In this document: piece by piece, positions 49,894 through 59,213 of the stretch
Layout: the number at the start of each line of letters is the position of its first letter
Position numbering within the stretch: position 1 is the first letter of the stretch
From: Defluviicoccus sp046348835
GTDB lineage: Bacteria; Pseudomonadota; Alphaproteobacteria; Rhodospirillales; Defluviicoccaceae
Length of the DNA: 64,000 nucleotides
Direction of reading: 5' to 3'
NCBI GenBank assembly: GCA_046348835.1
Contig: JAXMDM010000002.1
Span: 1,116,001 to 1,180,000 of the forward strand
Position numbers and translations under genes: made by a program
Notes under the pieces: model-generated
What the model was told of the DNA's origin: nothing
Database searches by the model: none
What the model saw: only the letters and a program-made list of their open reading frames with translations

Positions 49894-50325
49894 GTGTCAA
49901 ATCCGAAAATCGGGGTGGAGGAGTTCGATGCGATTATTCGCGAGGATTTGACCTGGGCGTACGATATCGGCATGCGGACCGATGCGATCGGCCACGGTCG
50001 GGCGGTGCTGCGTTTGCCGTTTCGGACCAGTTCGCTACGGCCGGGTGGTGTCGTGGCCGGTCCATCGATCATGGCGCTGGCCGATGCCTGCATGTACGCG
50101 GTTGTTCTGTCGGCCATCGGCATGGTCAAGCTGGCGGTGACGACCAGCTTCAATATCAACTTCCTCCACGGGGCGCGTCCCGTCGATCTCCTGGCGGAAG
50201 GAGCGCTACTGCGTCTCGGTAAGCGACTGGCCGTGATGGAAGTGCGCGTCCATTCGGACGGCCATGCCGAACCGGTGGCTCATGCCACCGGCACCTACTC
50301 GATTCCGCCCCGGACGGCGAAATAG
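49894..50325 (+). CDS. PaaI-type hotdog thioesterase family protein
   Basis: A 143-residue hotdog-fold protein, likely an acyl-CoA thioesterase. The pattern RTDAIGHGRAVLRLPFR, GGVVAGPSIMALADACMYAV and AVTTSFNINFLHGARPVD is that of the PaaI group. The start is GTG 49894, supported by GAGGAGGG. It sits 144 bp downstream of phaC and could hydrolyse acyl-CoA or hydroxyacyl-CoA intermediates, but adjacency is weak evidence. Confidence 0.87.
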   Translation: MSNPKIGVEEFDAIIREDLTWAYDIGMRTDAIGHGRAVLRLPFRTSSLRPGGVVAGPSIMALADACMYAVVLSAIGMVKLAVTTSFNINFLHGARPVDLLAEGALLRLGKRLAVMEVRVHSDGHAEPVAHATGTYSIPPRTAK

Positions 50326-50424
50326 CCGGACCTAACGGCGCTATCTTCGGCGCAACCGGCAATCCCGGACCCGAACCTCGGCCGTCTTGGTGAAATACGC
50401 GCCGCTGCCGGCGGGACCGTCGGC

Positions 50425-51015
50425 TCAGGCACCGGTGCCGCCGCCGCGGCCACCCGGGTGTTCCTTAAGGTAGTCGGCGGCGAGCCCGACGTAGCGGGGC
50501 GCCAGCTTGCGCATCATCGCCCGATCCGCCTCGCCGAGATCGCGGACATACTTGGCCGGCTGTCCCGCCCAGAGCTGGCCCCGGCCGACCCGCTTGCCGG
50601 GGGTGAGCAGCGCCCCCGCCGCCACCATGCCGCCCGCCTCCACCACGCATTCGTCCATGATCGTGGCGCGCATGCCGACAAAGGCGCCGTCCTCCAGGGT
50701 GCACGCATGCAGCAGGGCCATGTGCCCGATGGTGATGTCGTCGCCGATGTAGGTGCCGACGGTATCCTTGGCCACATGGACGACCGTGCCGTCCTGAATG
50801 TTGGTGCGGGCGCCGATGCGGATGACATTCACATCGCCACGCAAGATGCAGCCGAACCAGACGCTGGAGTCGTCACCGATGACCACATCGCCGATGACGA
50901 TGGCGTTGGAGGCGATGAAGACCCGCTCTCCCACCTTCGGCAGGGTGTCCCGGTAGGCGAGCACGGTGCCGGATGGTTGCAGGGTCGCGCAGGTGGTTTC
51001 TTCTTGACCGCTCAT
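50425..51015 (-). CDS. Gamma-carbonic-anhydrase-family protein
   Basis: A 196-residue left-handed beta-helix hexapeptide protein. Repeats are clear (IGDVVIGDDSSVWFG, ILRGDVNVIRIGARTNIQDG, YIGDDITIGHMALLH) and the metal-binding His set is present (VVHVAK, GHMALLHACTL). Such proteins act as gamma carbonic anhydrases or have only a binding role (YrdA, PaaY types), so activity is not certain. The C-terminal helix follows WAGQPAKYVRDL. Confidence 0.92.
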   Translation of the reverse strand: MSGQEETTCATLQPSGTVLAYRDTLPKVGERVFIASNAIVIGDVVIGDDSSVWFGCILRGDVNVIRIGARTNIQDGTVVHVAKDTVGTYIGDDITIGHMALLHACTLEDGAFVGMRATIMDECVVEAGGMVAAGALLTPGKRVGRGQLWAGQPAKYVRDLGEADRAMMRKLAPRYVGLAADYLKEHPGGRGGGTGA

Positions 51016-51162
51016 CGCCCCTCCGTCCGGCGGATCCGCACATCCCAGGGTTAGTCGCTGCCGCCCGCCGAAACAAGGGGCATAGGGTCGGTGAGGTCGA
51101 GGAAGCGCCGCACGAACGCTATCGCCGGGCCGCCGCCAAGGGGAGCGCGTGCTCCGGTCGCA

Positions 51163-51705
51163 TCACCGGATCATCTTGCTGAGGGGCCGAAATTCCGGCC
51201 TGTCCGCCCGCTCCAGCCACTCGAAGATGACCATCTCGGTGGAGACGATGCTGGCGCCGGCCGCCGCCATCCGCTCCACCGCCAGCGCGTGGTTCGCCGG
51301 TGAACGGGAGGTCATGGCGTCGGCGACGACGAACACCTGGAACCGATTGGCGATGAGATCGATGACGGTCTGAAGGACGCAGACGTGGGCTTCCATCCCG
51401 GTGACCACCGCCTGACCTCGTCCGAGGCGTCGAAAGGCGGCCGCCAGGGCCTCCTCCTTCATGCAGGAGAAATGGGTCTTGTCGACGGTCTCGCCGTCGC
51501 TCAGGAGCGACGCCAGCGAGGGAACCAGCGGTCCCAGCCCTTGCGGATACTGCTGCGAGGCCAGCACCGGCACCGCCAGCGAGCGGGCGGCCGCGATCAG
51601 CTTGCGCGTATGCTCGATGACGGGTTCGGGATCGCTGGTCGCCGGCGCCAATCGCTCCTGAATATCGACGACGAGGAGTGCCGATCGATCTGCGGCCAGC
51701 AACAT
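51163..51705 (-). CDS. Isochorismatase-like cysteine hydrolase (YcaC-type)
   Basis: A 180-residue hydrolase. The catalytic triad is apparent: Asp in ALLVVDIQERL, Lys in VDKTHFSCMKEEAL and Cys in TGMEAHVCVLQTVID. EAHVCV and VADAMTSRS are family features. Substrate is unknown; relatives act on nicotinamide-like or ureide compounds. It stands alone on the minus strand, divergent from rhlE. Confidence 0.92.
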   Translation of the reverse strand: MLLAADRSALLVVDIQERLAPATSDPEPVIEHTRKLIAAARSLAVPVLASQQYPQGLGPLVPSLASLLSDGETVDKTHFSCMKEEALAAAFRRLGRGQAVVTGMEAHVCVLQTVIDLIANRFQVFVVADAMTSRSPANHALAVERMAAAGASIVSTEMVIFEWLERADRPEFRPLSKMIR

Positions 51706-51919
51706 ATCCCGGATGCCCCTTTTCTAGCGTGATGCCATAGACACGGCTTTAGAGTAAATGATAGGCGCGAGGACGCCAATCCAGCGCCGAGACCATTTTC
51801 GCCGCTTTCGCCGTGCTGGCGCCATTGCGCTTGCTCGCGCGGCTACCTATGATCCTACAACCCGCGGGCAACCAGCCCTACGCGGGACTTTGCTCTTTGA
51901 CCCATCGTAGCGCGGCTCC

Positions 51920-53392
51920 ATGCATTTTTCCGACCTGCAACTCAGCGACGATGTCCTGCGTGCAGTCACCGACGCCGGTTACACTCAGCCGACGCCAATT
52001 CAGGAACAGGCCATCCCATACATCTTGATGGGACGCGACCTATTGGGCTGTGCCCAGACGGGCACCGGCAAGACCGCATCGTTTACCTTACCGATGATCG
52101 ACATCCTTGCCGCCGGGCGGGCGAAAGCGCGCATGCCGCGTTCGCTGATCATCGAGCCGACCCGCGAACTCGCCGCCCAGGTCGCCGAGGCCTTCGATCT
52201 CTACGGCAAGTATCACCGCCTGAGCAAGGCGCTGCTCATTGGCGGCGAGTCCATGGCCGATCAATTGCGCGTCCTCGATCGCGGCGCGGACGTGCTGATC
52301 GCCACCCCCGGCCGCCTCCTCGACGTGTTCGACCGCGGCCGGCTGTTGCTGAACGACGTGCGCATCCTGGTCATCGACGAAGCCGACCGGATGCTGGACA
52401 TGGGCTTCATCCCCGATGTCGAGCGCATCGTTTCGCTGGTCAACCGCAACCGGCAGACCCTGTTCTTTTCGGCGACGATGCCGCCGACCATCCGGAGCCT
52501 GGCGGATGCCTTTCTCGTCAATCCGAAGGAGATCATCATCGCGCCGCCGGCGACCCCGGCGGCAACCGTGTCCCAATCGCTGATTGTCGTCGCCCACGAC
52601 GACGCCGGCGGCCTGAAGGAAAAGCGTGCGGCACTGCGTGCCCTCATCGACGGCGAGGAGGTCACCAGCGCGCTCATTTTCTGCAATCGCAAACGCGATG
52701 TGGGGGTCGTCCACCGGTCGCTGCTGCGCCACGGCTACGACGCGGGCATGTTGCACGGCGATCTGGCCCAGGCCACCCGTACCGAGGTGCTGGAACGGTT
52801 CCGGCGCGGTGAGACGCGGCTCCTCGTCTGTTCCGACGTCGCCGCCCGAGGCCTCGACATCGAGGCGGTGAGCCACGTGTTCAATTTCGATGTCCCCGCC
52901 CATGCGGAGGATTACGTCCACCGGATCGGCCGGACCGGCCGCGCCGGGCGTTCCGGTCGGGCGCTGACCGTGGCCGTTCCGGACGACGGCAAGCATATTG
53001 CCGCGATCGAGTCGCTGATCGGGGGCCCGATCCCGCGACTGCAGTTCAACGGCATCTCCACCGCCGACCTCAGCCTGCGCGATGACCGCCGCCGGCGCCG
53101 GCGAAGCAGCAGCAGCCGACCCGAACGCGGGGAGCGGAGCCGACGGTCGGAAAAGCCCGCAGAGCGCGCACCGTCCGCGCCGGCCGCCAGCGAACGCAAG
53201 GCCGCGCAAAGCCGCGCTGCGGAAAGCCGCGGCGCCGAAAAGCGACCGAGAGCCGCTCAGGTGGACCGCCCCGCCCGCCGTCCGCGGGGATCCAACGCCG
53301 CTCGGGAGAGCGAGGCGGTGGTGATCGGGATGGGCGATCACGTCCCCGCCTTCCTGCTGCGGGAACCGAAGCTGGGTAAGAAGGCAGAATAG
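51920..53392 (+). CDS. rhlE: DEAD-box RNA helicase, RhlE type
   Basis: A 490-residue ATP-dependent RNA helicase. All motifs are present: Q-motif PTPIQEQAIPYIL, AQTGTGKTASF, PTRELAAQ, TPGRLLD, VIDEADRMLDMGF, SATMPP, RGLDIEAVSHVFNFD and HRIGRTGRAG. The C-terminal 110 residues are Arg/Ser/Ala-rich and unstructured, probably RNA-binding. A role in ribosome assembly or mRNA turnover and cold adaptation is likely. No operon partner is visible. Confidence 0.95.
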   Translation: MHFSDLQLSDDVLRAVTDAGYTQPTPIQEQAIPYILMGRDLLGCAQTGTGKTASFTLPMIDILAAGRAKARMPRSLIIEPTRELAAQVAEAFDLYGKYHRLSKALLIGGESMADQLRVLDRGADVLIATPGRLLDVFDRGRLLLNDVRILVIDEADRMLDMGFIPDVERIVSLVNRNRQTLFFSATMPPTIRSLADAFLVNPKEIIIAPPATPAATVSQSLIVVAHDDAGGLKEKRAALRALIDGEEVTSALIFCNRKRDVGVVHRSLLRHGYDAGMLHGDLAQATRTEVLERFRRGETRLLVCSDVAARGLDIEAVSHVFNFDVPAHAEDYVHRIGRTGRAGRSGRALTVAVPDDGKHIAAIESLIGGPIPRLQFNGISTADLSLRDDRRRRRRSSSSRPERGERSRRSEKPAERAPSAPAASERKAAQSRAAESRGAEKRPRAAQVDRPARRPRGSNAARESEAVVIGMGDHVPAFLLREPKLGKKAE

Positions 53393-53452
53393 CCCCATTT
53401 AGGTTATTATTCTGCTTGAAGTGGCATAGCAGAAAAGCTACACAATCGGGCC

Positions 53453-53983
53453 ATGACGGCCAAGGAACTGGAGCGGCTCCTGGCGCTTCGAACCGGCTTT
53501 GGCGCCGCGCACCTCGACCAGACAACCCGGGCGCTGCGTGCTGCCGGACTGTTGCCGGCGGGACGGCGCGGCCGCGGCGCTCGTTCCCTCGACGGCACGG
53601 ATGCGGCGATGCTTCTCCTCGCTCTCGCCGCCGCCGATCAACCGGCAAGGGCGCCCTTCGCTGCACGAACCTACGCCGACCTGCGCCTGGTCGGCAGCGG
53701 TACGCCATCGACGCTGGTTGATGCCATCGCCGCCGCCACCACCGACCTGAACCAGGCGGCTGCCATCCGGACCGTCCTGATCTGTCGCTCTTGGCCAATG
53801 GCCACGATCACCAGGCCGGCGGCATTCGAGATCCGCGAAGACCGCTACGCCGCGGACACGTCGGCCACCCTCTCGACCCATGAGGCGCCGATTTTCTGCG
53901 GGCTGAGCGGCCGCCTCCTGCATGCGGTGGCGAGCGCGGTGGCCAACCACAGCAGCCGCGAAGCCTGCGGCGTCCCGGCCTAG
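53453..53983 (+). CDS. Hypothetical protein with possible N-terminal winged helix
   Basis: A 176-residue protein of unknown function, 60 bp after rhlE. Residues 1-50 (LERLLALRTGFGAAHLDQTT, RALRAAGLLPAGRRGRGA) look like a small DNA-binding helix bundle with a basic wing; the rest is Ala-rich with ADLRLVGSGTPSTLVDAIAA. No domain is recognised with confidence and the ribosome binding site is weak. It converges with the lipoprotein gene, sharing adjacent stop codons. Confidence 0.6.
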   Translation: MTAKELERLLALRTGFGAAHLDQTTRALRAAGLLPAGRRGRGARSLDGTDAAMLLLALAAADQPARAPFAARTYADLRLVGSGTPSTLVDAIAAATTDLNQAAAIRTVLICRSWPMATITRPAAFEIREDRYAADTSATLSTHEAPIFCGLSGRLLHAVASAVANHSSREACGVPA

Positions 53984-54343
53984 CTAGCCCGGCGCGGCGG
54001 CGACGCAGCTGAATACCGCTTCCTGAGGAACCGCGAGCGGGCAGCGACGCACGGTAGTGTCGACCAATTGCGCCTTCTTGCCGTAGCGGGCGCATTCGGC
54101 GTCCGCCATCTGCTGCAGCTTGAGGTCGGTGGTGCCGATCCCGTTGAAGCAGATGCTGACCGGTTCTCCATCCGCACGCGGCTTGTTGAAGGTGGGCGAA
54201 TCGCGGTTGAATTCATCCCCCTTGAAAACATACGGGTCGGTCCACCCGCAGCCGGCCAGCGCCAGGGTGAGGACGGCGGCGGCGAGGCGGCACCTGTTTC
54301 GCCGGCCGATGGCAAGTCCCTCCTTCCCAAGCCTCACATCCAT
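53984..54343 (-). CDS. Small lipoprotein
   Basis: A 119-residue lipoprotein from ATG 54343, with AGGAG 5 bp upstream. The signal has RLAAAVLTLALAGC with the lipid-accepting Cys near residue 32. The mature part has a Cys pattern (SICFNG, DAECAR, RRCPL, VFSCV) that could form two disulfides, and a segment TTDLKLQQMADAECARYGKK. No function is known; location is the envelope. Confidence 0.75.
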   Translation of the reverse strand: MDVRLGKEGLAIGRRNRCRLAAAVLTLALAGCGWTDPYVFKGDEFNRDSPTFNKPRADGEPVSICFNGIGTTDLKLQQMADAECARYGKKAQLVDTTVRRCPLAVPQEAVFSCVAAAPG

Positions 54344-54381
54344 CACGGCTCCTCGCTGACAGTCACACCGATCCTACTACA

Positions 54382-57300
54382 TCACCCATCGGCGGCATCG
54401 TCGAGGGCGAGGAGAGCGGCATTGCCGCCGCTGGCGGTGGTATCGACGGCGATGACCCGCTCGCAGGCAAACCGCGGCAGGTACCAAGGACCGCCCGCCT
54501 TCGGCCCGGTGCCCGACAGCCGCTCGCCGCCGAAGGGCTGGCAGCCGACCCGGGCACCGATCATCGTCCGGTTGACGTAGACATTGCCCACCCGCATCCG
54601 CGCTTCGATGCGGCGAACGAAGCTCTCGATCCGGCTGTGGATGCCGAGGGTGAGCCCGTAGCCTCCGGCATCGATCTCATCAAGCAGCGCATCCAATTGC
54701 TGCGGGTCGTATTCAAGGACATGCAGAACGGGGCCGAAGACCTCCTCGGTCAACATGCCGAAGCCGTCGATCTCGTAAGCGACGGGCGCGAAGAAGGTCC
54801 CCCGGGCGCACTCCGCCGGAAGCCGACAGCGGAACAGGAGCCGGCCCTCGCGGTCCATCCGTTCGCCGTGAGCCGCCAGGCGCGCCACCGCCTCGGCGTC
54901 GATCACCGGTCCGACGTCGGTGGCGAGGCGGGCCGGGTCGCCAATCGACAGTTGTTCCATGGCGCCGGCCAACATCTCTTTGATTTGCGGCGCCACCTGT
55001 CGCTGCAGGCAGAGGACACGCAGGGCCGAACAGCGCTGTCCGGCGCTCTGAAACGCGGATACGAGAACGTCGGCCACTACCTGCTCCGGCAACGCCGAGG
55101 AATCGACGAGCATGACGTTCAGGCCGCCGGTCTCGGCGATGAAAGGGACGATCGGACCGTTCCGTTCCGCCAGCCGCCGGCCGATGGCGCTGGCGGTGAC
55201 CGTTCCGCCGGTAAACGCGACGCCGCCGATCGTCGGATCGGATACCAGCGCTTCGCCGAGGCTGCCGTCGCCCGGAAGCACCTGAAGTGCCGCCGGGGGA
55301 ATCCCGGCATCCCGGAGGATCTCACCGCAGGCGTGGGCGACGAGGCACGTCTGCTCCGCCGGCTTGGCAACGACCACATTGCCGGCAACCAGCGCCGCGA
55401 CGACCTGCCCGACGAAGATGGCGACCGGAAAGTTCCATGGGCTGATGCAGACGAAGACGCCGCGGCCGTGCCGGACAAGTCGGTTGTCCTCGCCCGTCGG
55501 ACCCGGCAGCGACACGGGACCGGCCAGGTCGGCGCGGCCGCGGGCGGCGTAATAGCGGCAGAAGTCGACCGCTTCGCGGACGTCGTCGACGGCATCGGGG
55601 ATCGTCTTTCCCGCTTCGGCGACGACCAAGGCCACGAGCGCCGGCATCCGCGCCTCCAGGAGCGATGCGGCGCGCTCCAGGCAGGCGGCGCGCTCCGCCA
55701 CCGGCGTCGCGTCCCAGGTGGCGGCGAACGCGCGTGCGTCCGCCAACGCTGGCGCCGCATCGGCGGCTGACGCGTCTTCCACCTGGCCGACCACCCGGCT
55801 GCGGTCCGCCGGACTGAGAACCGCGCGCCCATGCCGGGCGGCATCGCGGGGCGACGCCAAGAGCGGCGCCGCCTGCCAATACGGGCCGGCGGCGGCCATT
55901 TCCGCCGCAAGCGCCGCGACCGCATCGGGATCGGTCAGGTCGATGCCCTGCGCCGCCTGACGCTCGGGGCCGAAAATACCGGTCGGCAGCGGTATGGCCG
56001 GGTGCGCTTTCTGGGTCAGTCCCCGGGCGCGACGCACGGGATCGGCGACGATCCGGTCGACGGGCTGTCCGGCATCGACCAGTCGATTGACGAACGAGGT
56101 ATTGGAGCCGTTCTCCAGCAGCCGCCGCACCAGGTAGGCCAACAACTCGCGATGCCCTCCCACCGGCGCGTAGACCCGGCAGGTAAGGTCCGGCCGCATC
56201 GTCCGCAGCTGGTCGTAGAGGGGTTCGCCCATCCCGTGCAGCCGCTGAAACTCGAAGTCGCTGCCGGAGCCGGCCGCTTCCAGTACGGCGGCGACGGTGT
56301 GGGCATTGTGGGTGGCGAACGCGGGCCGGAACGCATCGGGGGCGGCGAGGATGGCGCGGACCAGCGCAAGGTAGGAGACGTCGGTATTGGTCTTGCGGGT
56401 AAATACCGGGTAACCGGCCAGTCCCAGCTCCTGCGCCCGCTTGATCTCGGCATCCCAGTAGGCGCCCTTGACCAGGCGCACCGCGAGGCGGCGGTGGTGA
56501 CGGCGAGCGAGATCGGCGAGCCAGTCGATCGTCGGACGGGCCCGCTTCTGGTAGGCCTGCACCGCGACGCCCAATCCATCCCAACCGACCAAGGTCTTGT
56601 CGGCGGCGACCGCCTCGAACACGTCCAGCATGAGCTCGAAGCGATACGCCTCCTCCGCATCGATGCAGATGCCGATGTCGCTCGCCTTGGCGAGGCGAAG
56701 AAGCTCCAGCAGGTCCGGCAAAAGCTCCCGTACAACCCGTTCCCTCTGGGAGAAAAAGAAGCGGGGATGAAGCGCCGACAGCTTGATGGATATGCCGGGA
56801 GCGGCGAAGGGCCCGCGGCCCCGGGCGGCGTCGCCGGCGGCAACGATGGCCTGGCGGTAGGCGTCGCGGTAACGATCGGCGGCGGCGCGGGTGAGGGCTT
56901 GCTCGCCCAGCATGTCGAAAGAGTGGGTTTCGCCCTCCGCCGCCCCTGCCCTCGCCCGCTCCAGCGCCTCGGCGATGGTCCGGCCGAAGACGAACTGTCG
57001 GCCGATGATCCGCATGCCCTGGGCAATCGCCTGGCGGATCACCCGTTCGCCGCTGCGGGCGACGAGGCGGCGAAGGAACGACTGGGGGCGTCCGGTGTCT
57101 TCGCTGCCCAGCCGGACGAAGCGGCCGGTGAGCATGAGGGCCCAGGTCGAGGCGTTGACGAACAGGGAGTCGCTGTGTCCGAGGTGGGTCTCCCAATCGG
57201 CGCCACCGATCTTCTCGGCGATCAGCTTGTCGGCGGTCGGCGGGTCGGGAATGCGCAACAGTGCCTCGGCCAGGCACATCAGCATGACGCCCTCGCGGCT

Positions 57301-57501
57301 CCCCAGGTCGTAGGCGGCGAGGAAGCTGTCGAGCGGACCGACGTCGGCGGCGCGACGGCGAATTCCCTCCACCAAGCGCGTCGCCGTGGAAGCAATGCGC
57401 GCATTTGCCGCATCCCCGGGGTCCGCCTCGGCGATCAGCGGCCCCAGGCAGTCGGCCTCCGGAGCAAGGGCAAGGCGACGGATGGCATTTCGGTCGGTCA
57501 T
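54382..57501 (-). CDS. putA: Bifunctional proline dehydrogenase / P5C dehydrogenase PutA
   Basis: A 1,039-residue enzyme oxidising proline to glutamate in two steps. The FAD-binding proline dehydrogenase barrel (about 80-490) has GISIKLSALHPRF, LVKGAYWDAEIKRAQELG, TRKTNTDVSYLA and the closing VYAPVGGHRELLAYLVRRLL. The ALDH half has ISPWNFPVAIFVGQ, GGVAFTGGTVTAS and QSAGQRCSALRV with the catalytic Cys, plus CQPFGGERLSGTGPKAGG. There is no N-terminal ribbon-helix-helix, so it is not the trifunctional autoregulator. The ribosome binding site is weak. Confidence 0.97.
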   Translation of the reverse strand: MTDRNAIRRLALAPEADCLGPLIAEADPGDAANARIASTATRLVEGIRRRAADVGPLDSFLAAYDLGSREGVMLMCLAEALLRIPDPPTADKLIAEKIGGADWETHLGHSDSLFVNASTWALMLTGRFVRLGSEDTGRPQSFLRRLVARSGERVIRQAIAQGMRIIGRQFVFGRTIAEALERARAGAAEGETHSFDMLGEQALTRAAADRYRDAYRQAIVAAGDAARGRGPFAAPGISIKLSALHPRFFFSQRERVVRELLPDLLELLRLAKASDIGICIDAEEAYRFELMLDVFEAVAADKTLVGWDGLGVAVQAYQKRARPTIDWLADLARRHHRRLAVRLVKGAYWDAEIKRAQELGLAGYPVFTRKTNTDVSYLALVRAILAAPDAFRPAFATHNAHTVAAVLEAAGSGSDFEFQRLHGMGEPLYDQLRTMRPDLTCRVYAPVGGHRELLAYLVRRLLENGSNTSFVNRLVDAGQPVDRIVADPVRRARGLTQKAHPAIPLPTGIFGPERQAAQGIDLTDPDAVAALAAEMAAAGPYWQAAPLLASPRDAARHGRAVLSPADRSRVVGQVEDASAADAAPALADARAFAATWDATPVAERAACLERAASLLEARMPALVALVVAEAGKTIPDAVDDVREAVDFCRYYAARGRADLAGPVSLPGPTGEDNRLVRHGRGVFVCISPWNFPVAIFVGQVVAALVAGNVVVAKPAEQTCLVAHACGEILRDAGIPPAALQVLPGDGSLGEALVSDPTIGGVAFTGGTVTASAIGRRLAERNGPIVPFIAETGGLNVMLVDSSALPEQVVADVLVSAFQSAGQRCSALRVLCLQRQVAPQIKEMLAGAMEQLSIGDPARLATDVGPVIDAEAVARLAAHGERMDREGRLLFRCRLPAECARGTFFAPVAYEIDGFGMLTEEVFGPVLHVLEYDPQQLDALLDEIDAGGYGLTLGIHSRIESFVRRIEARMRVGNVYVNRTMIGARVGCQPFGGERLSGTGPKAGGPWYLPRFACERVIAVDTTASGGNAALLALDDAADG

Positions 57502-57821
57502 CGGCGAACATCGAGAGCCAGGTGAAACCGGATCAACAGAGCCGCCCCGATCGGGTGCGTTCTGTACGTCCGGCTTCCCGGCAAGATGACGCGGCGATGG
57601 AAGGAGGCCAAGCTCCCTGTCTCCACTCCGCCGCCGCTATCGCCTGCGACGGGGTCGCTGCGGCAGAGGTATCCGGCACCCACGCGATGGCGGCGGGCAG
57701 GATGCTGCGGCGCAGGCGATGAGCCGCAGCCTTTCTGCTGCCGCCTATGCGAAAAGTGCGCTCGTGGCGGAAAGATGCGTCTGGGCGGGAGGGAGCGTAA
57801 GTCGCTCCCAACGCCCACGCC
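57502..57821. other. Gap between the YqjD-like gene and putA
   Basis: This 320-bp interval holds no supported gene. Possible frames are short and compositionally GC-random. It should contain the putA promoter. Confidence 0.5.
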
Positions 57822-58130
57822 TTATTTGCCGTGCCGACTGGGGGCGGTGGCCAGAACGGTGGCGCCGACGACGACGCCGATGAAGAAAGCAGCGACGACA
57901 CTGACCAGGGGCCGATCCTCGATCACCCGCGACGCCCCCTGCGAGGCCTGTTCGGCCTTTTCCCGCGCCGAGGCGGCGGTCGCCTGAACTCTGGAATAGG
58001 CGTCGTCCCCTTTCTCTCCCACCAGATGCTTTACCTTCGCCGCCATTGCCGACAGCTCCTTGCGCAGCTGTCCGACCTCCGTACGCAAGGCCTCGGCATT
58101 TCGCTGCACAATGTCTTCAGCCGTATCCAT
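57822..58130 (-). CDS. YqjD/ElaB-type (DUF883) membrane-anchored protein
   Basis: A 102-residue protein with a helical, coiled-coil-like N-terminal part (IVQRNAEALRTEVGQLRKEL, then SARE...EQASQGASR) and one C-terminal transmembrane helix (LVSVVAAFFIGVVVGATVLA). E. coli relatives are stationary-phase inner-membrane proteins that bind ribosomes. A similar role is plausible here but unproven. Confidence 0.88.
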   Translation of the reverse strand: MDTAEDIVQRNAEALRTEVGQLRKELSAMAAKVKHLVGEKGDDAYSRVQATAASAREKAEQASQGASRVIEDRPLVSVVAAFFIGVVVGATVLATAPSRHGK

Positions 58131-58219
58131 GTCGTTCTCCTTGGTGTGGTCGCTCCTGCCCCTTACTACGCTCGCCGCGGGCGGGTGTTCCTTGGAAAAT
58201 CAATGAGGCCGACAACAGT

Positions 58220-59209
58220 TCACGTGCCGGCGGCATGAGCGGCGATGAGCAGGTGGACGCTGAACAGTTGGCGATCGTCGATCCAGCTTGCCTTCACCGC
58301 AAACCCCGCGGCTTCGACCACCTCCCTGAATTCGCGTGGGCTGTATTTATACGAGTTCTCGGTGTGGATCGTTTCGCCGTGAGCGAATTGGAAGCGGTGA
58401 CCGGCGATGGATACGCTCTGCCGGCGTCGGCTGACCAAATGCATCTCGATCCGCCCGAGTGATCTGTTGAAGTGGGCGCAATGATCGAACTCTCCCAGGT
58501 CGAAGTCGGCGCCCACCTGGCGATTGGCTCGGACGAGGAGATTGAGATTGAAGGCGGCGGTGACGCCGGCGCTGTCGTTGTAGGCCGCGTGCAGGATCTG
58601 CGGATCCTTGCGCAGATCGACGCCGACGATCATGCGGCTGCGCGGGCCGAGGACCCCCCGGAAGCGGCGGAGAAGACGAATGGCGTCGGGGGGATCGAAG
58701 TTGCCGATGGTCGATCCGGGAAAAAAGCCAACCCGCGGTCCATGCGGCAGAGTTGCCGGCAACCGGAACGGCTGGCTGAAATCGGCCACCACCGGTTCCA
58801 TGCGAACCCCGGGGAACAGGCGGGCGAGACGGGCGGCGGCGGCGTCAAGGCAGGAAACCGAGACATCGAGGGGCACGTACGCCGCCGGCTCCGCCATCCG
58901 CGCCAGGAGCAGATCGACCTTGCGGCTGGTACCGCTGCCGAACTCCACCAGCACCGCTCCCGCCGGCAATCGGTTGGCGATGTGATCACCGTAGCGGCGC
59001 AGGATGGCGAACTCGGTACGGGTGGGATAGTACTCCGGCAACCGGCAAATCATGGTGAACAGGCGCGCGCCGCGCGCGTCGTAAAGAAACTTGCACGGGA
59101 TCGACTTCTGCGGGCGGGAGGAGAGGCCGGCGACGAGCGCCGCGGCGAACTCCTCGGCGTCCGCCGTCGCCGACGCCGGGGCGAGAACGGCCTGGGCGGA
59201 CGGGGTCAT
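58220..59209 (-). CDS. egtD: L-histidine N(alpha)-methyltransferase EgtD
   Basis: A 329-residue SAM-dependent enzyme that trimethylates histidine to hercynine, the first step of ergothioneine synthesis. Motifs are KFLYDARGARLFTMICRLPE, YYPTRTEFAIL, VEFGSGTSRKVDLLLA, YVPLDVS and FFPGSTIGNFDP, and the C-terminal NSYKYSPREF. The start at 59209 is 4 bp after the egtB stop, making an egtB-egtD operon. Longer in-frame starts would run into egtB and are rejected. Confidence 0.95.
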   Translation of the reverse strand: MTPSAQAVLAPASATADAEEFAAALVAGLSSRPQKSIPCKFLYDARGARLFTMICRLPEYYPTRTEFAILRRYGDHIANRLPAGAVLVEFGSGTSRKVDLLLARMAEPAAYVPLDVSVSCLDAAAARLARLFPGVRMEPVVADFSQPFRLPATLPHGPRVGFFPGSTIGNFDPPDAIRLLRRFRGVLGPRSRMIVGVDLRKDPQILHAAYNDSAGVTAAFNLNLLVRANRQVGADFDLGEFDHCAHFNRSLGRIEMHLVSRRRQSVSIAGHRFQFAHGETIHTENSYKYSPREFREVVEAAGFAVKASWIDDRQLFSVHLLIAAHAAGT

Positions 59210-59213
59210 CGGG

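Noticed and set aside
55322..57525. Long open frames on both strands overlapping putA
   Set aside because: PutA has complete PRODH and ALDH motifs in its own frame. The others are compositional shadows.
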